A DNA stretch of 64,000 nucleotides from Flavobacteriales bacterium (GCA_016788205.1 JAEUTA010000027.1:1-64000), one strand, 5' to 3'. Shown: positions 17,287-28,821, numbered from the stretch's first letter. The notes: generated from the sequence alone by a model not told the origin. Numbers and translations: made by a program.

Positions 17287-17871
17287 ATGGCCGGGCGGGT
17301 ATTCAAGAAAGGGGATCGCGTGGCGTTCGTCGACGAGGTCGGCGGCGGCGTGGTGCTCGATGTTCCTGCACCGGGCAAAGTGAAGGTACGCACCGATGAG
17401 GGCTTCATCCTGGTGCGATCGGGCAAGGAATTGGTGCCTTACGATCCGGAGTACGTGAAGCAGGCGTACCGCATCAGCGATCATCAGGCAGGCATGGTGG
17501 CCGCGAATGATATATTGGAGGAAAAGCGCCAACGACGCAAAGGCGACTCCCGGCCAGGCAAGACAGCGCGAAAGCCAGAGGACCAGAGCGTGGCCGAAGT
17601 GGATCTGCACCTGCACGAGCTGGTGGAGGACGAAACACGGCTTAACCAGGGCGAGAAGTTGAAGTATCAGCTGGCCTATTTCGAGCGTGCTTTGGAAGCG
17701 GCGATCCGAGACGGCAAGCGCAAATTGATCGTGATACATGGCGTGGGCGAAGGTGTATTGCGCGAAGAAGTGCGGCGCATCTTGTTGTTCTATGATGGGG
17801 TGCGTTTCCACGACGCCAACATGTCCCGCTATGGATCGGGCGCTACGGAGGTTGAGATCCTGCGTCATTAG
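17287..17871 (+). CDS. Smr-domain protein
   Basis: 194 residues. The N-terminal half is a small beta-rich region (VFKKGDRVAFVDEVGGGVVLDV, KVKVRTDEGFILVRSGKELVP). After a basic linker comes a Smr (MutS2 C-terminal) domain: VDLHLHELVEDE with the HxH-like motif, a helix, then KLIVIHGVGEGVLREEVRRIL with the conserved HGxGxGxL loop, and FHDANMSRYGSGATEVEI. Smr domains are nucleases or nucleic-acid binders; in this arrangement the substrate is unknown. Proteins with this two-part layout are common in Bacteroidota. It ends just ahead of rnpB on the same strand. Confidence 0.85.
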   Translation: MAGRVFKKGDRVAFVDEVGGGVVLDVPAPGKVKVRTDEGFILVRSGKELVPYDPEYVKQAYRISDHQAGMVAANDILEEKRQRRKGDSRPGKTARKPEDQSVAEVDLHLHELVEDETRLNQGEKLKYQLAYFERALEAAIRDGKRKLIVIHGVGEGVLREEVRRILLFYDGVRFHDANMSRYGSGATEVEILRH

Positions 17872-17912
17872 ATGAGTTCGAACAGGTCGATCAACGGCCT
17901 TGTTCTTTGGCA

Positions 17913-18315
17913 TCCTGTGCATCGCTCCACCGCCGTCCGCCGCAAGGTGGAGGGAGGAAAGTCCGGGCAGCGTAGGGCAGCGTGCTTCCTAACGGGAAGG
18001 GGGCCACTTGGGAACGGGTGGTCCACAGAAAGTGCCGCAGAAAGGGAAACCGCCCATCGCAAGGTGGGTAAGGATGAAAAGGTGCGGTAAGAGCGCACCA
18101 GTGTTCCTGGCGACAGGGCAGCTTGGTAAACCTCACGCGCTGAAAGACCATGTATACCGTGCGTTCCGTAGTGCCGGAGCGAGGAAAGCCCGTCCTTCCA
18201 ACGCATGTTGGAGCGCGGAGGGTAGGTCGATGGAGTCCCGCTGTGAAGCGGGACCTAGATAGATGGTGGAGGCTGCCGCGAGGTGGTACAGAACCCGGCT
18301 TACAGATGCACAGGA
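17913..18315 (+). ncRNA. rnpB: RNase P RNA, bacterial type A
   Basis: About 403 bases; the catalytic RNA that trims tRNA 5' leaders. P1 is formed by tcctgtgcatc (17913-17923) and gatgcacagga (18305-18315). Between them are the universal segments: gaggaaagtccgggc near 17955, acagaaa near 18025, aaggtgcggtaagagcgcacc near 18078, the tagatagatgg stretch near 18259, and acagaacccggctta near 18288. Ends are set from P1 pairing and may be off by a few bases. It lies between the Smr gene and a hairpin terminator. Confidence 0.97.
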
Positions 18316-18323
18316 ACTTGAAT

Positions 18324-18359
18324 GAAGGGCCTTTCCGCCGGACGGTGGAGAGGCCCTTC
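18324..18359 (+). terminator. hairpin after rnpB
   Basis: 9-bp perfect stem (gaagggcct / aggcccttc) immediately downstream of the RNase P RNA 3' end, with no strong T-run. Confidence 0.6.
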
Positions 18360-18385
18360 GCCTTTCCCGGCCGGTCGTGCGCCGC

Positions 18386-18393
18386 TACCTTCG
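18386..18393 (+). promoter_or_regulatory. -7 box of the SGNH gene
   Basis: TACCTTCG, six bases before the ATG at 18400. Confidence 0.6.
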
Positions 18394-18399
18394 GCGCCG

Positions 18400-19335
18400 A
18401 TGGGTGATCATCCTACGAAGCGGAGCGTTCGGCGAAGGTGGCGTTGGCCCATCCTCTTCCTCGGTTCGGTGTTGGTCACGGAATGTGTGCTACGCCTGGG
18501 TTTCGGCTTCTGCGATGCCGTATTGTTGCGGCCCGACCCCAACTACGAGTACATCGCACAGGCCTCGCAGGATCGGCACCGGTTCGGCAGGCACATCGTA
18601 TTCAATTCCCTCTCCATGCGCAGTGAGGAGCCGGATAGCAACGCGATCATCATCCTGGGTTGTGGTGATTCCGTGATAAACGGCGGCACGTTGACGGAGA
18701 ACGATTCGTTGGCGACGACCATCCTCTCAGCAGAGCTAACGGCGAAATGGGGGCGCAAGGTTCAATTCCTCAACATCGGCACCGGAAGCTGGGGACCGGA
18801 CAATTGTGCGGCCTACCTTCGGAATACACCATTGCCCAAGGCGAGCGCTCTTGTCCTATTCGCCAGTTCGCACGATGCACGGGACAATATGACCTTCAGT
18901 GGTGTGGTGGGGGTGAAGAAGCACTTCCCATCGGAACAATATCCGAGTGCCATCCTCGAACTGTTGGATAGGTATGTGATACCGCGCTTCCATACGGCAC
19001 CCGGCACTTCTGATGAGGAGTTGGGTATCAATAAGGGCGGCCTCACCTTCAACAGCGGATTCGCTGCTTTGAAGGCGTATGCCGAACGACATCGAATACC
19101 GTTCATGGTCTACCTGCACGCGGAGCGATCGGAGATAAAGAAAGCCGCTTACAATGAACAGGGGCAGGAGATCATCGCATTCGCCGAGCAGAACGGCATT
19201 CCCCTGATCCGGGACCTGGATCATGGTGCACGGATCGACGAGCTCCGTGACAACATCCACCCGAGCGATGCCGGTCAACGGCGCCTTGCGCGCATCATGC
19301 TCGAAGCATTGGACGGCATGAAACCGTCCCATTGA
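18400..19335 (+). CDS. membrane-anchored SGNH/GDSL hydrolase-like protein
   Basis: 311 residues. A basic N-terminus (KRSVRRRWRW) and one membrane span (PILFLGSVLVTECVLRLGFGF) anchor an SGNH-fold domain. The Ser-block is NAIIILGCGDSVINGG; a possible Gly/Asn block is FLNIGTGSWGPDN; the C-terminal Asp-His block is DNIHPSDAGQRRLA. These suggest an intact Ser-Asp-His esterase core, though the substrate is unknown. Proteins of this type act on polysaccharide acyl groups or lipids. The frame opens at 18322, but that start would lie in the rnpB terminator; the ATG at 18400 sits six bases after a promoter box and was chosen. Confidence 0.75.
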   Translation: MGDHPTKRSVRRRWRWPILFLGSVLVTECVLRLGFGFCDAVLLRPDPNYEYIAQASQDRHRFGRHIVFNSLSMRSEEPDSNAIIILGCGDSVINGGTLTENDSLATTILSAELTAKWGRKVQFLNIGTGSWGPDNCAAYLRNTPLPKASALVLFASSHDARDNMTFSGVVGVKKHFPSEQYPSAILELLDRYVIPRFHTAPGTSDEELGINKGGLTFNSGFAALKAYAERHRIPFMVYLHAERSEIKKAAYNEQGQEIIAFAEQNGIPLIRDLDHGARIDELRDNIHPSDAGQRRLARIMLEALDGMKPSH

Positions 19336-19362
19336 TCGCGCGGTGTTCGCTCCGTTGCAGGG

Positions 19363-19370
19363 TAACTTCG
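19363..19370 (+). promoter_or_regulatory. -7 box of the exported CarboxypepD_reg-like gene
   Basis: TAACTTCG, five bases before the GTG at 19376. Confidence 0.5.
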
Positions 19371-19375
19371 TCCCC

Positions 19376-20092
19376 GTGACACGCATCACTCTTCTTCTCC
19401 TGTTCATCGCGGGCACCTTCACTGCGGCTGCGCAGGATCCCGTCACCATCCATGGCAAGGTGATCACCACCACCGATCAGCACACGTACTATGACCTGAT
19501 GATCGTGAACAAGCGCACGCGATCGGGAACGTTCGGTAACGCGGATGGCTCTTTTACGGTTCAGGCCCTGCGGACGGACACGCTGATGATCGGGTCTATC
19601 GGTCATCGTACGGGGATCCTGTGCCTGGCCGATAGCGTGGAGCGTGGCGTCTACGAGGTGAAGATCCGCCTGATACCCTTGCAGGTGCAACTCGCCGAAG
19701 TCGAGATCCTTCCGGAGCGCACATTGAAAGAGATCCAGGCGGACATCGATAAACTAGGTTACAAGCCGTCGGACTACAAGCTCACCACGGTGAACGCGTT
19801 GGAAAGCCCGATCACAGCGCTCTACCAGGAATTCAGCCGTCGAGAACGCAGCAAGCGGCTGGTGGCGCAAATGGTGAACGAGGATAAGAAGCGCGCGATC
19901 CTGCAGGAGCTGCTTCAGAAGTACGTGGAGTACGATATCATCAACCTGAACCCTGAAGCATTCGACGACTTCATCGAGTTCTGCAGTGTGCCAGATGATG
20001 TGATCAAGGGGTTGACCCAGTACGAGTTCCTCGTGTACATCAAGCGGAAGTACGAATTGTATTCCAGTCTGGGCCCCACGCGCAGGCACTGA
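19376..20092 (+). CDS. exported protein with carboxypeptidase-regulatory-like domain
   Basis: 238 residues with a GTG start (MTRITLLLLFIAGTFTAAAQ as signal peptide). A beta-sandwich like the CarboxypepD_reg domain follows (VTIHGKVITTTDQHTYYDLMIVNKRTRSGTFGNADGSFTVQAL split over two strands of the pattern), closing with LAEVEILPERTL. The remainder is helical and charged, with a YKPSDYKLTTVNALESPITALYQEF segment typical of Bacteroidota proteins of this class. Role unknown, probably periplasmic. The alternative start at 19343 (also GTG) lies upstream of the TAACTTCG box and would not be transcribed from it. The next gene starts 2 bases after its stop, so the pair is an operon. Confidence 0.7.
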   Translation: MTRITLLLLFIAGTFTAAAQDPVTIHGKVITTTDQHTYYDLMIVNKRTRSGTFGNADGSFTVQALRTDTLMIGSIGHRTGILCLADSVERGVYEVKIRLIPLQVQLAEVEILPERTLKEIQADIDKLGYKPSDYKLTTVNALESPITALYQEFSRRERSKRLVAQMVNEDKKRAILQELLQKYVEYDIINLNPEAFDDFIEFCSVPDDVIKGLTQYEFLVYIKRKYELYSSLGPTRRH

Positions 20093-20094
20093 AC

Positions 20095-21027
20095 ATGTTC
20101 TCAGCCCGTGTCATCGCCGTGTTCACGATCGGTCTGGCGGTGAGCGCGACGTTCGGTCAGGTCGAACGAATAGCGGCCGAGGTAGAACTGGACGAGGTGG
20201 TCATCACTGCGCAGCAGGAAGGCTTCAACGTGGAGACTTTCATCCGTCAGGTAATGGAGGACACCACTTTTCACAAGGCATTTCTCAATACGCGCTACCA
20301 CCCGCATCGCTTACGCAGCGTATTGAACGTGCGTGCGAAGGATGAGCAGGAGACCGCCTCGCTCTACCGCACGGGCTTTCTACACCGCAATGGCGACAAG
20401 GTCTGGCTGGAACTGGATACCGTACACGAATCCGGTAAGCTTCGCAACCGCGACAGCACGTTCCGCTACCTCACGGCGGAGATGTACGACGATGTCTTCT
20501 TTCCGAAAGGCGAGATCACCGCGGACAACACCGTCGCCTCACGGAAGCTGCAACTGGAGAGCGGCAGCAAGATCGAGCGCTACAAGAGCGAGCTGAAGAA
20601 ATTCATGTTCGACCCCGGAAGCGAGATCGGCAGCGTACCCTTCATCGGCCACAAGCTCGCGTTGTTCAATGAGCACATGGCGCCGTTTTACGACTTCAAG
20701 ATCACCGCCGGAGAGCGCAACGGCCACCAATGCTGGGTATTCAGCGCCGAAGCCAAGCCCGAATTCCGCGATGGCCGCACGGTGATCAAGACCATGGATA
20801 CCTGGTTCGATCACGTCTCCAACAACGTCATCGCGCGCCAGTACCGCATCGCCCACAGCTCGGTCATCCTCGACTTCGACATCAAGATCCGCGTGGAGAC
20901 CGCCATCATCGACGGCGCGCTAGTACCCACCGACGTGGACTATGACGGTGATTGGGATATCCCGATGAAGCGGCGGGAACTCGTGCGATTCGCGCTGAAT
21001 TACTCGGGTTGGAGGATCATCGAGTGA
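20095..21027 (+). CDS. exported protein of unknown function
   Basis: 310 residues with a signal peptide (VIAVFTIGLAVSATFGQ). The mature start AEVELDEVVITAQQEGFNVETFI resembles the tail of a CarboxypepD_reg domain and its junction. The body is mixed alpha/beta with a repeated pattern of predicted strands (GNVWLELDTVHESGKLRNRDST-like, TAGERNGHQCWVFSAEAKP, VDYDGDWDIPMKRRE), which could form an outer-membrane-associated beta structure. I recognise no catalytic motif. It follows the preceding exported protein by two bases, so the two products probably act together. The oxyR gene is convergent 14 bases downstream. Confidence 0.65.
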   Translation: MFSARVIAVFTIGLAVSATFGQVERIAAEVELDEVVITAQQEGFNVETFIRQVMEDTTFHKAFLNTRYHPHRLRSVLNVRAKDEQETASLYRTGFLHRNGDKVWLELDTVHESGKLRNRDSTFRYLTAEMYDDVFFPKGEITADNTVASRKLQLESGSKIERYKSELKKFMFDPGSEIGSVPFIGHKLALFNEHMAPFYDFKITAGERNGHQCWVFSAEAKPEFRDGRTVIKTMDTWFDHVSNNVIARQYRIAHSSVILDFDIKIRVETAIIDGALVPTDVDYDGDWDIPMKRRELVRFALNYSGWRIIE

Positions 21028-21041
21028 GGCTTCGTTCCTTT

Positions 21042-21965
21042 TCAAAGCTCCACCGGCACGACCATCTTATCCAGGACTAGGAATTCCTGCGGCACCGCCG
21101 CTCTTATCGCCGCCACGAACGCATCCACCGCCTTCCGCCGCACGAACGGTTTGCGCACCACCAGCACCACTTCGCGAACGGGCTCCGGAGTGATGAAGCG
21201 GCGAACGTTCTTCTCATCCGCGTTCACGGATAGTTCTGGGACCAGTGTGATGCCGCTACCGCTGTCCACCAGGCGCTTTAGCGTTTCGATGCTTCCTGTG
21301 CTGTACAGGATGTTGTCATGTCCGGCGGAACTGGGGTGCTGGCATACGCTCAGTGCCTGTTCGCGCAGGCAATGGCCTTCACTCAACACCCATAGCTGCA
21401 CCTCGTGGAGGTCGTCGCGTGAAATACGCTGCTGTTCGAGCAACGGGTGGTCTGGTGGGAAGTAGGCGAGGAAGGGTTCGTGGAATAAGGTCAGGACTTC
21501 GAGATCGTCATCCACGATCGGTCCGGCCAGTATGCCCACATCCAACTGGCCTTTGCGCAGCGCATCAAGTATGCTGCTCGTCTGGCGTTCGTCGATCACC
21601 AGTCTGGCCTGCGGGTGCTCGTCCGCGAAGCGTGCGAGGAAGAGCGGCAGCAGGTAAGGGGCAAGCGTAGGGATGATCCCCAGCCGGTATGTCCCGGCTG
21701 TTCCCGTCCGGAGTTCAGTCACGAGGTCCTTCAGTTGGCCGGCTTCGCGCAACACCACCCGGGCTTGGACGATCAGTGCTTCGCCTTCAATGGTCGGTCG
21801 GGCAGGTTGGGAACCACGTTGGAAGATCGTGACCCCGAGTTCATCCTCCAGCTTGCGTACCATCATGGTAAGCGTGGGCTGGGTGACATGACATTGACGT
21901 GCTGCCTTGCTGAACTGACCGGTCTCGGCCACGGACACGATATAGTGGAGTTGCTGGAGCGTCAT
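21042..21965 (-). CDS. oxyR: OxyR-type LysR regulator of peroxide stress
   Basis: 307 residues. The N-terminal winged helix-turn-helix (QQLHYIVSVAETGQFSKAA, HVTQPTLTMMVRKLEDELG) is followed by a LysR substrate-binding domain. The peroxide-sensing pair is present as GHCLREQALSVC: the two Cys are nine residues apart, as Cys199 and Cys208 are in E. coli OxyR. Oxidation to a disulfide converts the factor into an activator. It is transcribed away from katG, and a 25-base inverted repeat lies 10 bases in front of its own start, so it probably regulates both itself and katG. Confidence 0.93.
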   Translation of the reverse strand: MTLQQLHYIVSVAETGQFSKAARQCHVTQPTLTMMVRKLEDELGVTIFQRGSQPARPTIEGEALIVQARVVLREAGQLKDLVTELRTGTAGTYRLGIIPTLAPYLLPLFLARFADEHPQARLVIDERQTSSILDALRKGQLDVGILAGPIVDDDLEVLTLFHEPFLAYFPPDHPLLEQQRISRDDLHEVQLWVLSEGHCLREQALSVCQHPSSAGHDNILYSTGSIETLKRLVDSGSGITLVPELSVNADEKNVRRFITPEPVREVVLVVRKPFVRRKAVDAFVAAIRAAVPQEFLVLDKMVVPVEL

Positions 21966-21974
21966 TCGACAGTG

Positions 21975-21999
21975 TCGATAGCGGCATCGAAACTATCGA
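21975..21999. promoter_or_regulatory. probable OxyR operator between oxyR and katG
   Basis: Perfect inverted repeat tcgatag-N11-ctatcga. The ATAG/CTAT cores recall the OxyR half-sites of enterobacteria. It is centred about 37 bases upstream of the katG TACCTTCG box and 10 bases ahead of the oxyR start. Confidence 0.6.
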
Positions 22000-22003
22000 T
22001 TAG

Positions 22004-24322
<2,319 letters not shown>

Positions 24323-24335
24323 CACTGAAGGGATG

Positions 24336-24375
24336 AAAAAGGAGAAGGCGGCCCGCTGGCCGCCTTCTCCTTTTT
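24336..24375. terminator. bidirectional terminator between katG and trxB
   Basis: Perfect 18-bp stem with a 4-base loop (cgct), A5 on one side and T5 on the other, so it can stop transcription from both convergent genes. Confidence 0.92.
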
Positions 24376-24389
24376 CAGGTCCATCAGAG

Positions 24390-25340
24390 TCAGTGCTTAC
24401 CCTGGGCTGCCAGCCACCGCTCGGCATCCAAGGCCGCCATGCAACCGCTACCCGCGCTGGTCACGGCTTGGCGATACACCTTGTCGGCTGCATCACCGGC
24501 TACGAAAACGCCGGGGATCCGGGTGCTGGTGCGGTCGGCATCGTGTTTCAGGTAACCGGCTTCATCCATGTCCAACCAGCCTTTGAAGATCTCCGTTGCA
24601 GGCGTGTGTCCAATGGCGATGAAGAGACCGGTCACGTCCAGCTTGCGTTCTTCGCCGGTCGCGTTGTTCACCACAAGAACACCATCAACGGCATGTTCGC
24701 CGAGCACGTCCTTCACCTCGGTGTGGAAGAGCACCTCGATGTTCGGCGTATTCTCCACGCGGTGCACCATGGCTTTGCTGGCGCGGAATTCGCCTTTGCG
24801 CACGAGCATGTACACCTTGGGGCAGAGCTTGGCCAGGTAGGTCGCTTCCTCACAGGCTGAATCACCGGCGCCGACGAGCACCACGTTCTGGCCTTTGTAG
24901 AAGAAACCATCGCAGACCGCGCAGGCGGTAACACCACCACCGATATCGCGTAGGCGGATCTCGTTGGGTAGCCCCAACCACTTCGCGCTGGCCCCTGTGC
25001 TGATGATCACCGTATCGGCGTGGATCTCGGTCTTCTCATCCACCCACACTTTATGGACGGGTCCGGTGAAGTCCACCTTGTTCACCCAGCCGTTGCGGAT
25101 CACGGTGTCGAAACGGAGCGCCTGCTCGCGCAGGTCGTTCATCATCTCCGGACCGGTGCGGCCTTTGGGGTAGCCAGGGTAGTTGTCCACCTCGGTGGTC
25201 TGCGTCAGTTGGCCGCCGGGCAGCGGGCCTTCGATCATCAACGGTTTGAGGTCTGCACGTGCAGCGTAGATGGCCGCTGAGAAACCTGCGGGGCCCGATC
25301 CGATGATCAGGCATTTGACGTGTTCGGGCGTGGTGCTCAT
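24390..25340 (-). CDS. trxB: thioredoxin reductase
   Basis: 316 residues. An FAD-dependent enzyme that passes electrons from NADPH to thioredoxin. FAD-binding CLIIGSGPAGFSAAIYAARA lies at the N-terminus, the redox pair is in TACAVCDGFF (CAVC, where CATC is usual), the NADPH site is VLVGAGDSACEEATYLA, and the C-terminal FAD motif is GVFVAGDAAD. The frame opens at 25418, but MSTTPEHVKCLIIG at 25340 fits the family, and a TACATTTG promoter box lies 11 bases before it. The katG-trxB neighbourhood is consistent with a peroxide-defence cluster. Confidence 0.96.
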   Translation of the reverse strand: MSTTPEHVKCLIIGSGPAGFSAAIYAARADLKPLMIEGPLPGGQLTQTTEVDNYPGYPKGRTGPEMMNDLREQALRFDTVIRNGWVNKVDFTGPVHKVWVDEKTEIHADTVIISTGASAKWLGLPNEIRLRDIGGGVTACAVCDGFFYKGQNVVLVGAGDSACEEATYLAKLCPKVYMLVRKGEFRASKAMVHRVENTPNIEVLFHTEVKDVLGEHAVDGVLVVNNATGEERKLDVTGLFIAIGHTPATEIFKGWLDMDEAGYLKHDADRTSTRIPGVFVAGDAADKVYRQAVTSAGSGCMAALDAERWLAAQGKH

Positions 25341-25351
25341 GAGAATGGGCG

Positions 25352-25359
25352 CAAATGTA
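25352..25359 (-). promoter_or_regulatory. -7 box of trxB
   Basis: TACATTTG on the minus strand, exact TAnnTTTG, 11 bases before the ATG. Confidence 0.7.
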
Positions 25360-25422
25360 CCGCAGCGCATAGGTCGCTGCCTTGCCGGTGACCTGACGTC
25401 CGCCGGACGGCTTTCCAACGAT

Positions 25423-26388
25423 CTATTGACAGATGATCGTATCGGCGTACACGCCCCAGCCGGCCCAGATGCCGAGGCCGCCCTCGATGTTGGATCTGGC
25501 GTTCACCGGTGTTCCGAAAAGATCGCCCTGCGAGCCGACATTCTCGTCGTAGCTGGTGTAGAATTCGTGCTCGTTGAAACCGATGCTCACGAATTTCACC
25601 GCGATGGTATCGCCCACTTTGTAGAATCCGGCTTCTTCGTTGCTGTCCTCGGGTTGGTCGCTGTAGAATTGACGGCCACGGATGAAGCTGAAGTCGAAGG
25701 TCAGCCCATTCACGTACTTGTCCTCGAAGGTGTTCCCCAGTGGCGAGATGAAGGTGGGGTCCTCTACATTACCATCCTCGTCACGGCTGATGCGGCGTGC
25801 CATCCAGCGGTAGCAATTGCCCGTGGTATCCGGATCGGTCAAGGTACCCCAGGCATAACCCAGGGAATCGTCATCGGGCCGTTGCAGGGCCAGTTGGAAC
25901 CACACCGAATCCAAGGCAACAGGGTTGTTGATCTTGGTCACACTTGTAAGCACCTTGCCCTCCGCTTCCACACGCAGGCGGTAGGTGCGGCCCACTTCGC
26001 CGAAGATTGCGGTGTTGGCGGTTGAATACACACAGATATCAACGCTGCTGAGCAATGCAGGGTCAATGCCGGTGACCTCCGCGAACAACGCACGCTGTTC
26101 ATCCGTTAGCGAAGTGCTGCACAACTGGTCGAGCACCACGGGACCATCGCCGTTATCGACCGTCACCAAAGCACCGCGCACATAGCTGTTGGCGAGGGCG
26201 TTCTGGTCGATGGGGTCGAAATAGCTCTGGGTACGGGTAAGGATGACGTAAGGCGGCAGGCCGGGTTCGATCACGCCTTCCACCACGAACTGCTCCGGTG
26301 TCTCGGGCAGTTCCACGGTGATCTCCTTTTCGCAACCGACGAGCAGCGCCACAACGGGCAGCATCAACAGGAAGTGGGCGCGTTTCAT
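25423..26388 (-). CDS. DUF4249 lipoprotein
   Basis: 321 residues. A lipoprotein signal (HFLLMLPVVALLVGC) with the lipobox Cys near residue 19, followed by EKEITVELPETPEQFVVEGVIEPGLPPYVILTRTQSYFDP in two blocks, the opening of DUF4249 proteins. These outer-membrane-associated lipoproteins pair with TonB-dependent receptors in Bacteroidota and probably help capture or cap the ligand; the ligand is unknown. Its ATG overlaps the receptor stop codon by one base (tgatg), so translation is probably coupled. Confidence 0.88.
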   Translation of the reverse strand: MKRAHFLLMLPVVALLVGCEKEITVELPETPEQFVVEGVIEPGLPPYVILTRTQSYFDPIDQNALANSYVRGALVTVDNGDGPVVLDQLCSTSLTDEQRALFAEVTGIDPALLSSVDICVYSTANTAIFGEVGRTYRLRVEAEGKVLTSVTKINNPVALDSVWFQLALQRPDDDSLGYAWGTLTDPDTTGNCYRWMARRISRDEDGNVEDPTFISPLGNTFEDKYVNGLTFDFSFIRGRQFYSDQPEDSNEEAGFYKVGDTIAVKFVSIGFNEHEFYTSYDENVGSQGDLFGTPVNARSNIEGGLGIWAGWGVYADTIICQ

Positions 26389-28787
26389 CAGAAATGGAAG
26401 TTCCAGGTTACGGACGGCAGGATGCTGAATAGCGAGACCTGTTTCGCCACGGGGCGCAGATCATTGTTGGCCGAGGTGCCTTCCGTGGTGAAGTAGTAGA
26501 AGTATGGGTTGGCGCGATTGTAGGCGTTGTACACCGAGAAGGTCCAGCTGCTGCGGTATTTGCGCTGGATCGTGGTCACCTCGCCGGTGGTCTTGTCCTT
26601 CACCTCCTTCGTGGGTTTGTTCTTCAGCGTGGCGGCGAAGTCAAGGCGGTGGTAGGGCGCCATGCGGAAGCCATTGCGTTCGCTGAACTGGCTCACTACA
26701 CGGCCCTCGATGAAGTAGCGCTGCACGGGCAGGGTGGTAGCCTGGCCAGTGCTGTAGACGAAGGTGCTCCCGAAGCTCCAGCGTTCGTTCAACTCGTAGC
26801 CGACCACCAGGCTGATGTCGTGACGCCGGTCCCAACGGCTGGGGAACGGATCGCCGTTGTCTATCGCATCGAACCGGCGCATGGTCTTGCTCCACGTGTA
26901 CCCGGCCCATCCGGTGAATTTGCCCAAGCGGCGTTTCAGGAAGAACTCAGCACCATAGCTCCACCCTTTCCCGAAGACGAGCAGCGCATCGTAGTTCGTG
27001 TTACCCCCGTCCTGCGGTTGTGCGCCTTCGCGGTATTCGATCTGGTTGAACATGTCCTTGTAATACACCTCCACGCTCGCTTCATACTTGCGGTCCCACA
27101 GATCGCGGAAGTACCCGGCTGCATATTGGTAGGCCACTTGTGGCTTCACGTTCTTTCCACTGGGGATCCATACATCGGTGGGGAGCCCGATGCTGCTGAA
27201 GCTGGCCAGATGCACATACTGAAGGTTTCGGTTGAAGCTGGCTTTCACGCTGCTGCTTGGGCCGGTGGTGTAGCGCATGGAAAGGCGTGGCTCCAGCCCG
27301 TAATAGGCTTTGATGGTCTCGCCCGGTGAATAGTTACGGATACCGGAGGTGTTCCCGCCTTCGTCCAGGATGTATTCCTTGAAGTCGCCGACGTGGGCGA
27401 AGTAGGAGAGGCGTACACCAGCATTCACGCGCAGTAGGTCGGTCACATCGTAGTCGTCCTGGATGTAAGCGGCCGCTTCGTGGGCCTTCAACTTTGAAGG
27501 CGTATCGATCTGGAATTCCGTGTCACCGCTGGCCACGTCCACCGTACTGGGCGTGTAGATATGGTAGGTGTAGTTCACGCCGTATTTCAAGCTGTGCCGC
27601 ACGGAAGGGTATTGGTTGAAGTCCAGTTTCAATCCGTAGTCCTTGATACCGCTGCTGAGGCCGAAGGAGAAATCATCCTGGCCCCCTTTGAAGCTGAACT
27701 GGTAGTCGCTGAAGATGGCCGTGGTGTTGAGGAAAAGCTTGGGTCCGAAGACATGGTTCCATCGCCCGCTGAACGTCGCGTTACCCCAGGGGATGCGGAA
27801 GTCAGGGCTGCCGGGTTCGCTGCCTTTAAGTTCGAAGACATCGCGTCCGAAGTAGCCACTGAGGAAGAAGCGATCCTTGTCGCTAAGGCGGTAGTTGGCT
27901 TTGGCGTTGAGGTCGTAGAAGTAGTAGCCACTGCCTGCGAAAGCGCCTTCGGGGTTCATGAACGGTTTGGCGAGGACATCGATGTAGGTGCGACGCCCGC
28001 TCACGATGAAGGAGCTCTTGTCCTTCACGATCGGTCCTTCCAGGGTGAGCCGACTACTGATGAGGCCGATCCCTCCTTGCCCGTGAAAGCCTTTGTCGTT
28101 ACCATCCTTCATGGTGATGTCCAGCACGCTGCTGGTGCGGCCACCGTAATTCGCGGGCATGCCTCCTTTGATCAATTCGATGTTCTTCACCGCATCGGCA
28201 TTGAACACACTGAAGAAGCCGAAGAGGTGGCTGGCATTGTACACCGTTGCGTTGTCCAGCAGGATCAGGTTCTGGTCGGGGCCACCACCGCGCACGTAGA
28301 AACCACTGTTCCCTTCGCCGTTGCTTTTTACGCCTGGCAGGTATTGTATCGTCTTCAGGATATCGACCTCACCCAATAGCGCGGGCAGCGTGCTCAGCTT
28401 CTGCACGTCGATGTCCACCGTGCCCATCTGGGTGCTCTCGGTGTTGTCCACCTTTTCACCCACCACCTCGAATTCCTTGGTGGCAATGGCTTTGGTCCGG
28501 GCGTCGATGTTCAGTTTCACATCCGCGGAGAGGTCCACCGTCTGGCTAGTCTCCTCGAATCCCACGTAGCTCATTACCACGGTGTACGTGCCTGCCGGTA
28601 GGTTGAGCACGTAGTAGCCGTAGGTGTTGGTGGTGGTACCGGTCATGGTCTCCTTGGCGTAGACATTGGCGCCGATAAGGGTCTCGCCGGTGGCTGCATC
28701 TTTCACGTAGCCACTGATGGTGAACGATCCTTGGGCGAGTGAGACCAGGCCGGAAGTGAGGAAAAGCAGAAGGATGAGCGAACGCAT
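26388..28787 (-). CDS. TonB-dependent outer-membrane receptor
   Basis: 799 residues. Signal peptide (LILLLFLTSGLVSLAQG), then a CarboxypepD_reg-like domain (ISGYVKDAATGETLIGANVY, VVMSYVGFEETS), a plug domain (TLPALLGEVDILKTIQYLPG, GFYVRGGGPDQNLILLDNATV, VFNADAVKNIELIKGGMPA) and a C-terminal beta-barrel ending in Phe (VTWNFHF). It imports a ligand across the outer membrane using TonB-ExbBD energy. The longer frame start at 28937 adds a stretch without signal character; the ATG at 28787 sits 26 bases after a TAATTTCG box. First gene of a two-gene operon with the DUF4249 lipoprotein. Confidence 0.94.
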   Translation of the reverse strand: MRSLILLLFLTSGLVSLAQGSFTISGYVKDAATGETLIGANVYAKETMTGTTTNTYGYYVLNLPAGTYTVVMSYVGFEETSQTVDLSADVKLNIDARTKAIATKEFEVVGEKVDNTESTQMGTVDIDVQKLSTLPALLGEVDILKTIQYLPGVKSNGEGNSGFYVRGGGPDQNLILLDNATVYNASHLFGFFSVFNADAVKNIELIKGGMPANYGGRTSSVLDITMKDGNDKGFHGQGGIGLISSRLTLEGPIVKDKSSFIVSGRRTYIDVLAKPFMNPEGAFAGSGYYFYDLNAKANYRLSDKDRFFLSGYFGRDVFELKGSEPGSPDFRIPWGNATFSGRWNHVFGPKLFLNTTAIFSDYQFSFKGGQDDFSFGLSSGIKDYGLKLDFNQYPSVRHSLKYGVNYTYHIYTPSTVDVASGDTEFQIDTPSKLKAHEAAAYIQDDYDVTDLLRVNAGVRLSYFAHVGDFKEYILDEGGNTSGIRNYSPGETIKAYYGLEPRLSMRYTTGPSSSVKASFNRNLQYVHLASFSSIGLPTDVWIPSGKNVKPQVAYQYAAGYFRDLWDRKYEASVEVYYKDMFNQIEYREGAQPQDGGNTNYDALLVFGKGWSYGAEFFLKRRLGKFTGWAGYTWSKTMRRFDAIDNGDPFPSRWDRRHDISLVVGYELNERWSFGSTFVYSTGQATTLPVQRYFIEGRVVSQFSERNGFRMAPYHRLDFAATLKNKPTKEVKDKTTGEVTTIQRKYRSSWTFSVYNAYNRANPYFYYFTTEGTSANNDLRPVAKQVSLFSILPSVTWNFHF

Positions 28788-28813
28788 GGAGCGGTTTGGT
28801 GGCGTTGACGGCG

Positions 28814-28821
28814 CGAAATTA
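28814..28821 (-). promoter_or_regulatory. -7 box of the TonB-receptor operon
   Basis: TAATTTCG on the minus strand, 26 bases before the ATG at 28787. Confidence 0.55.
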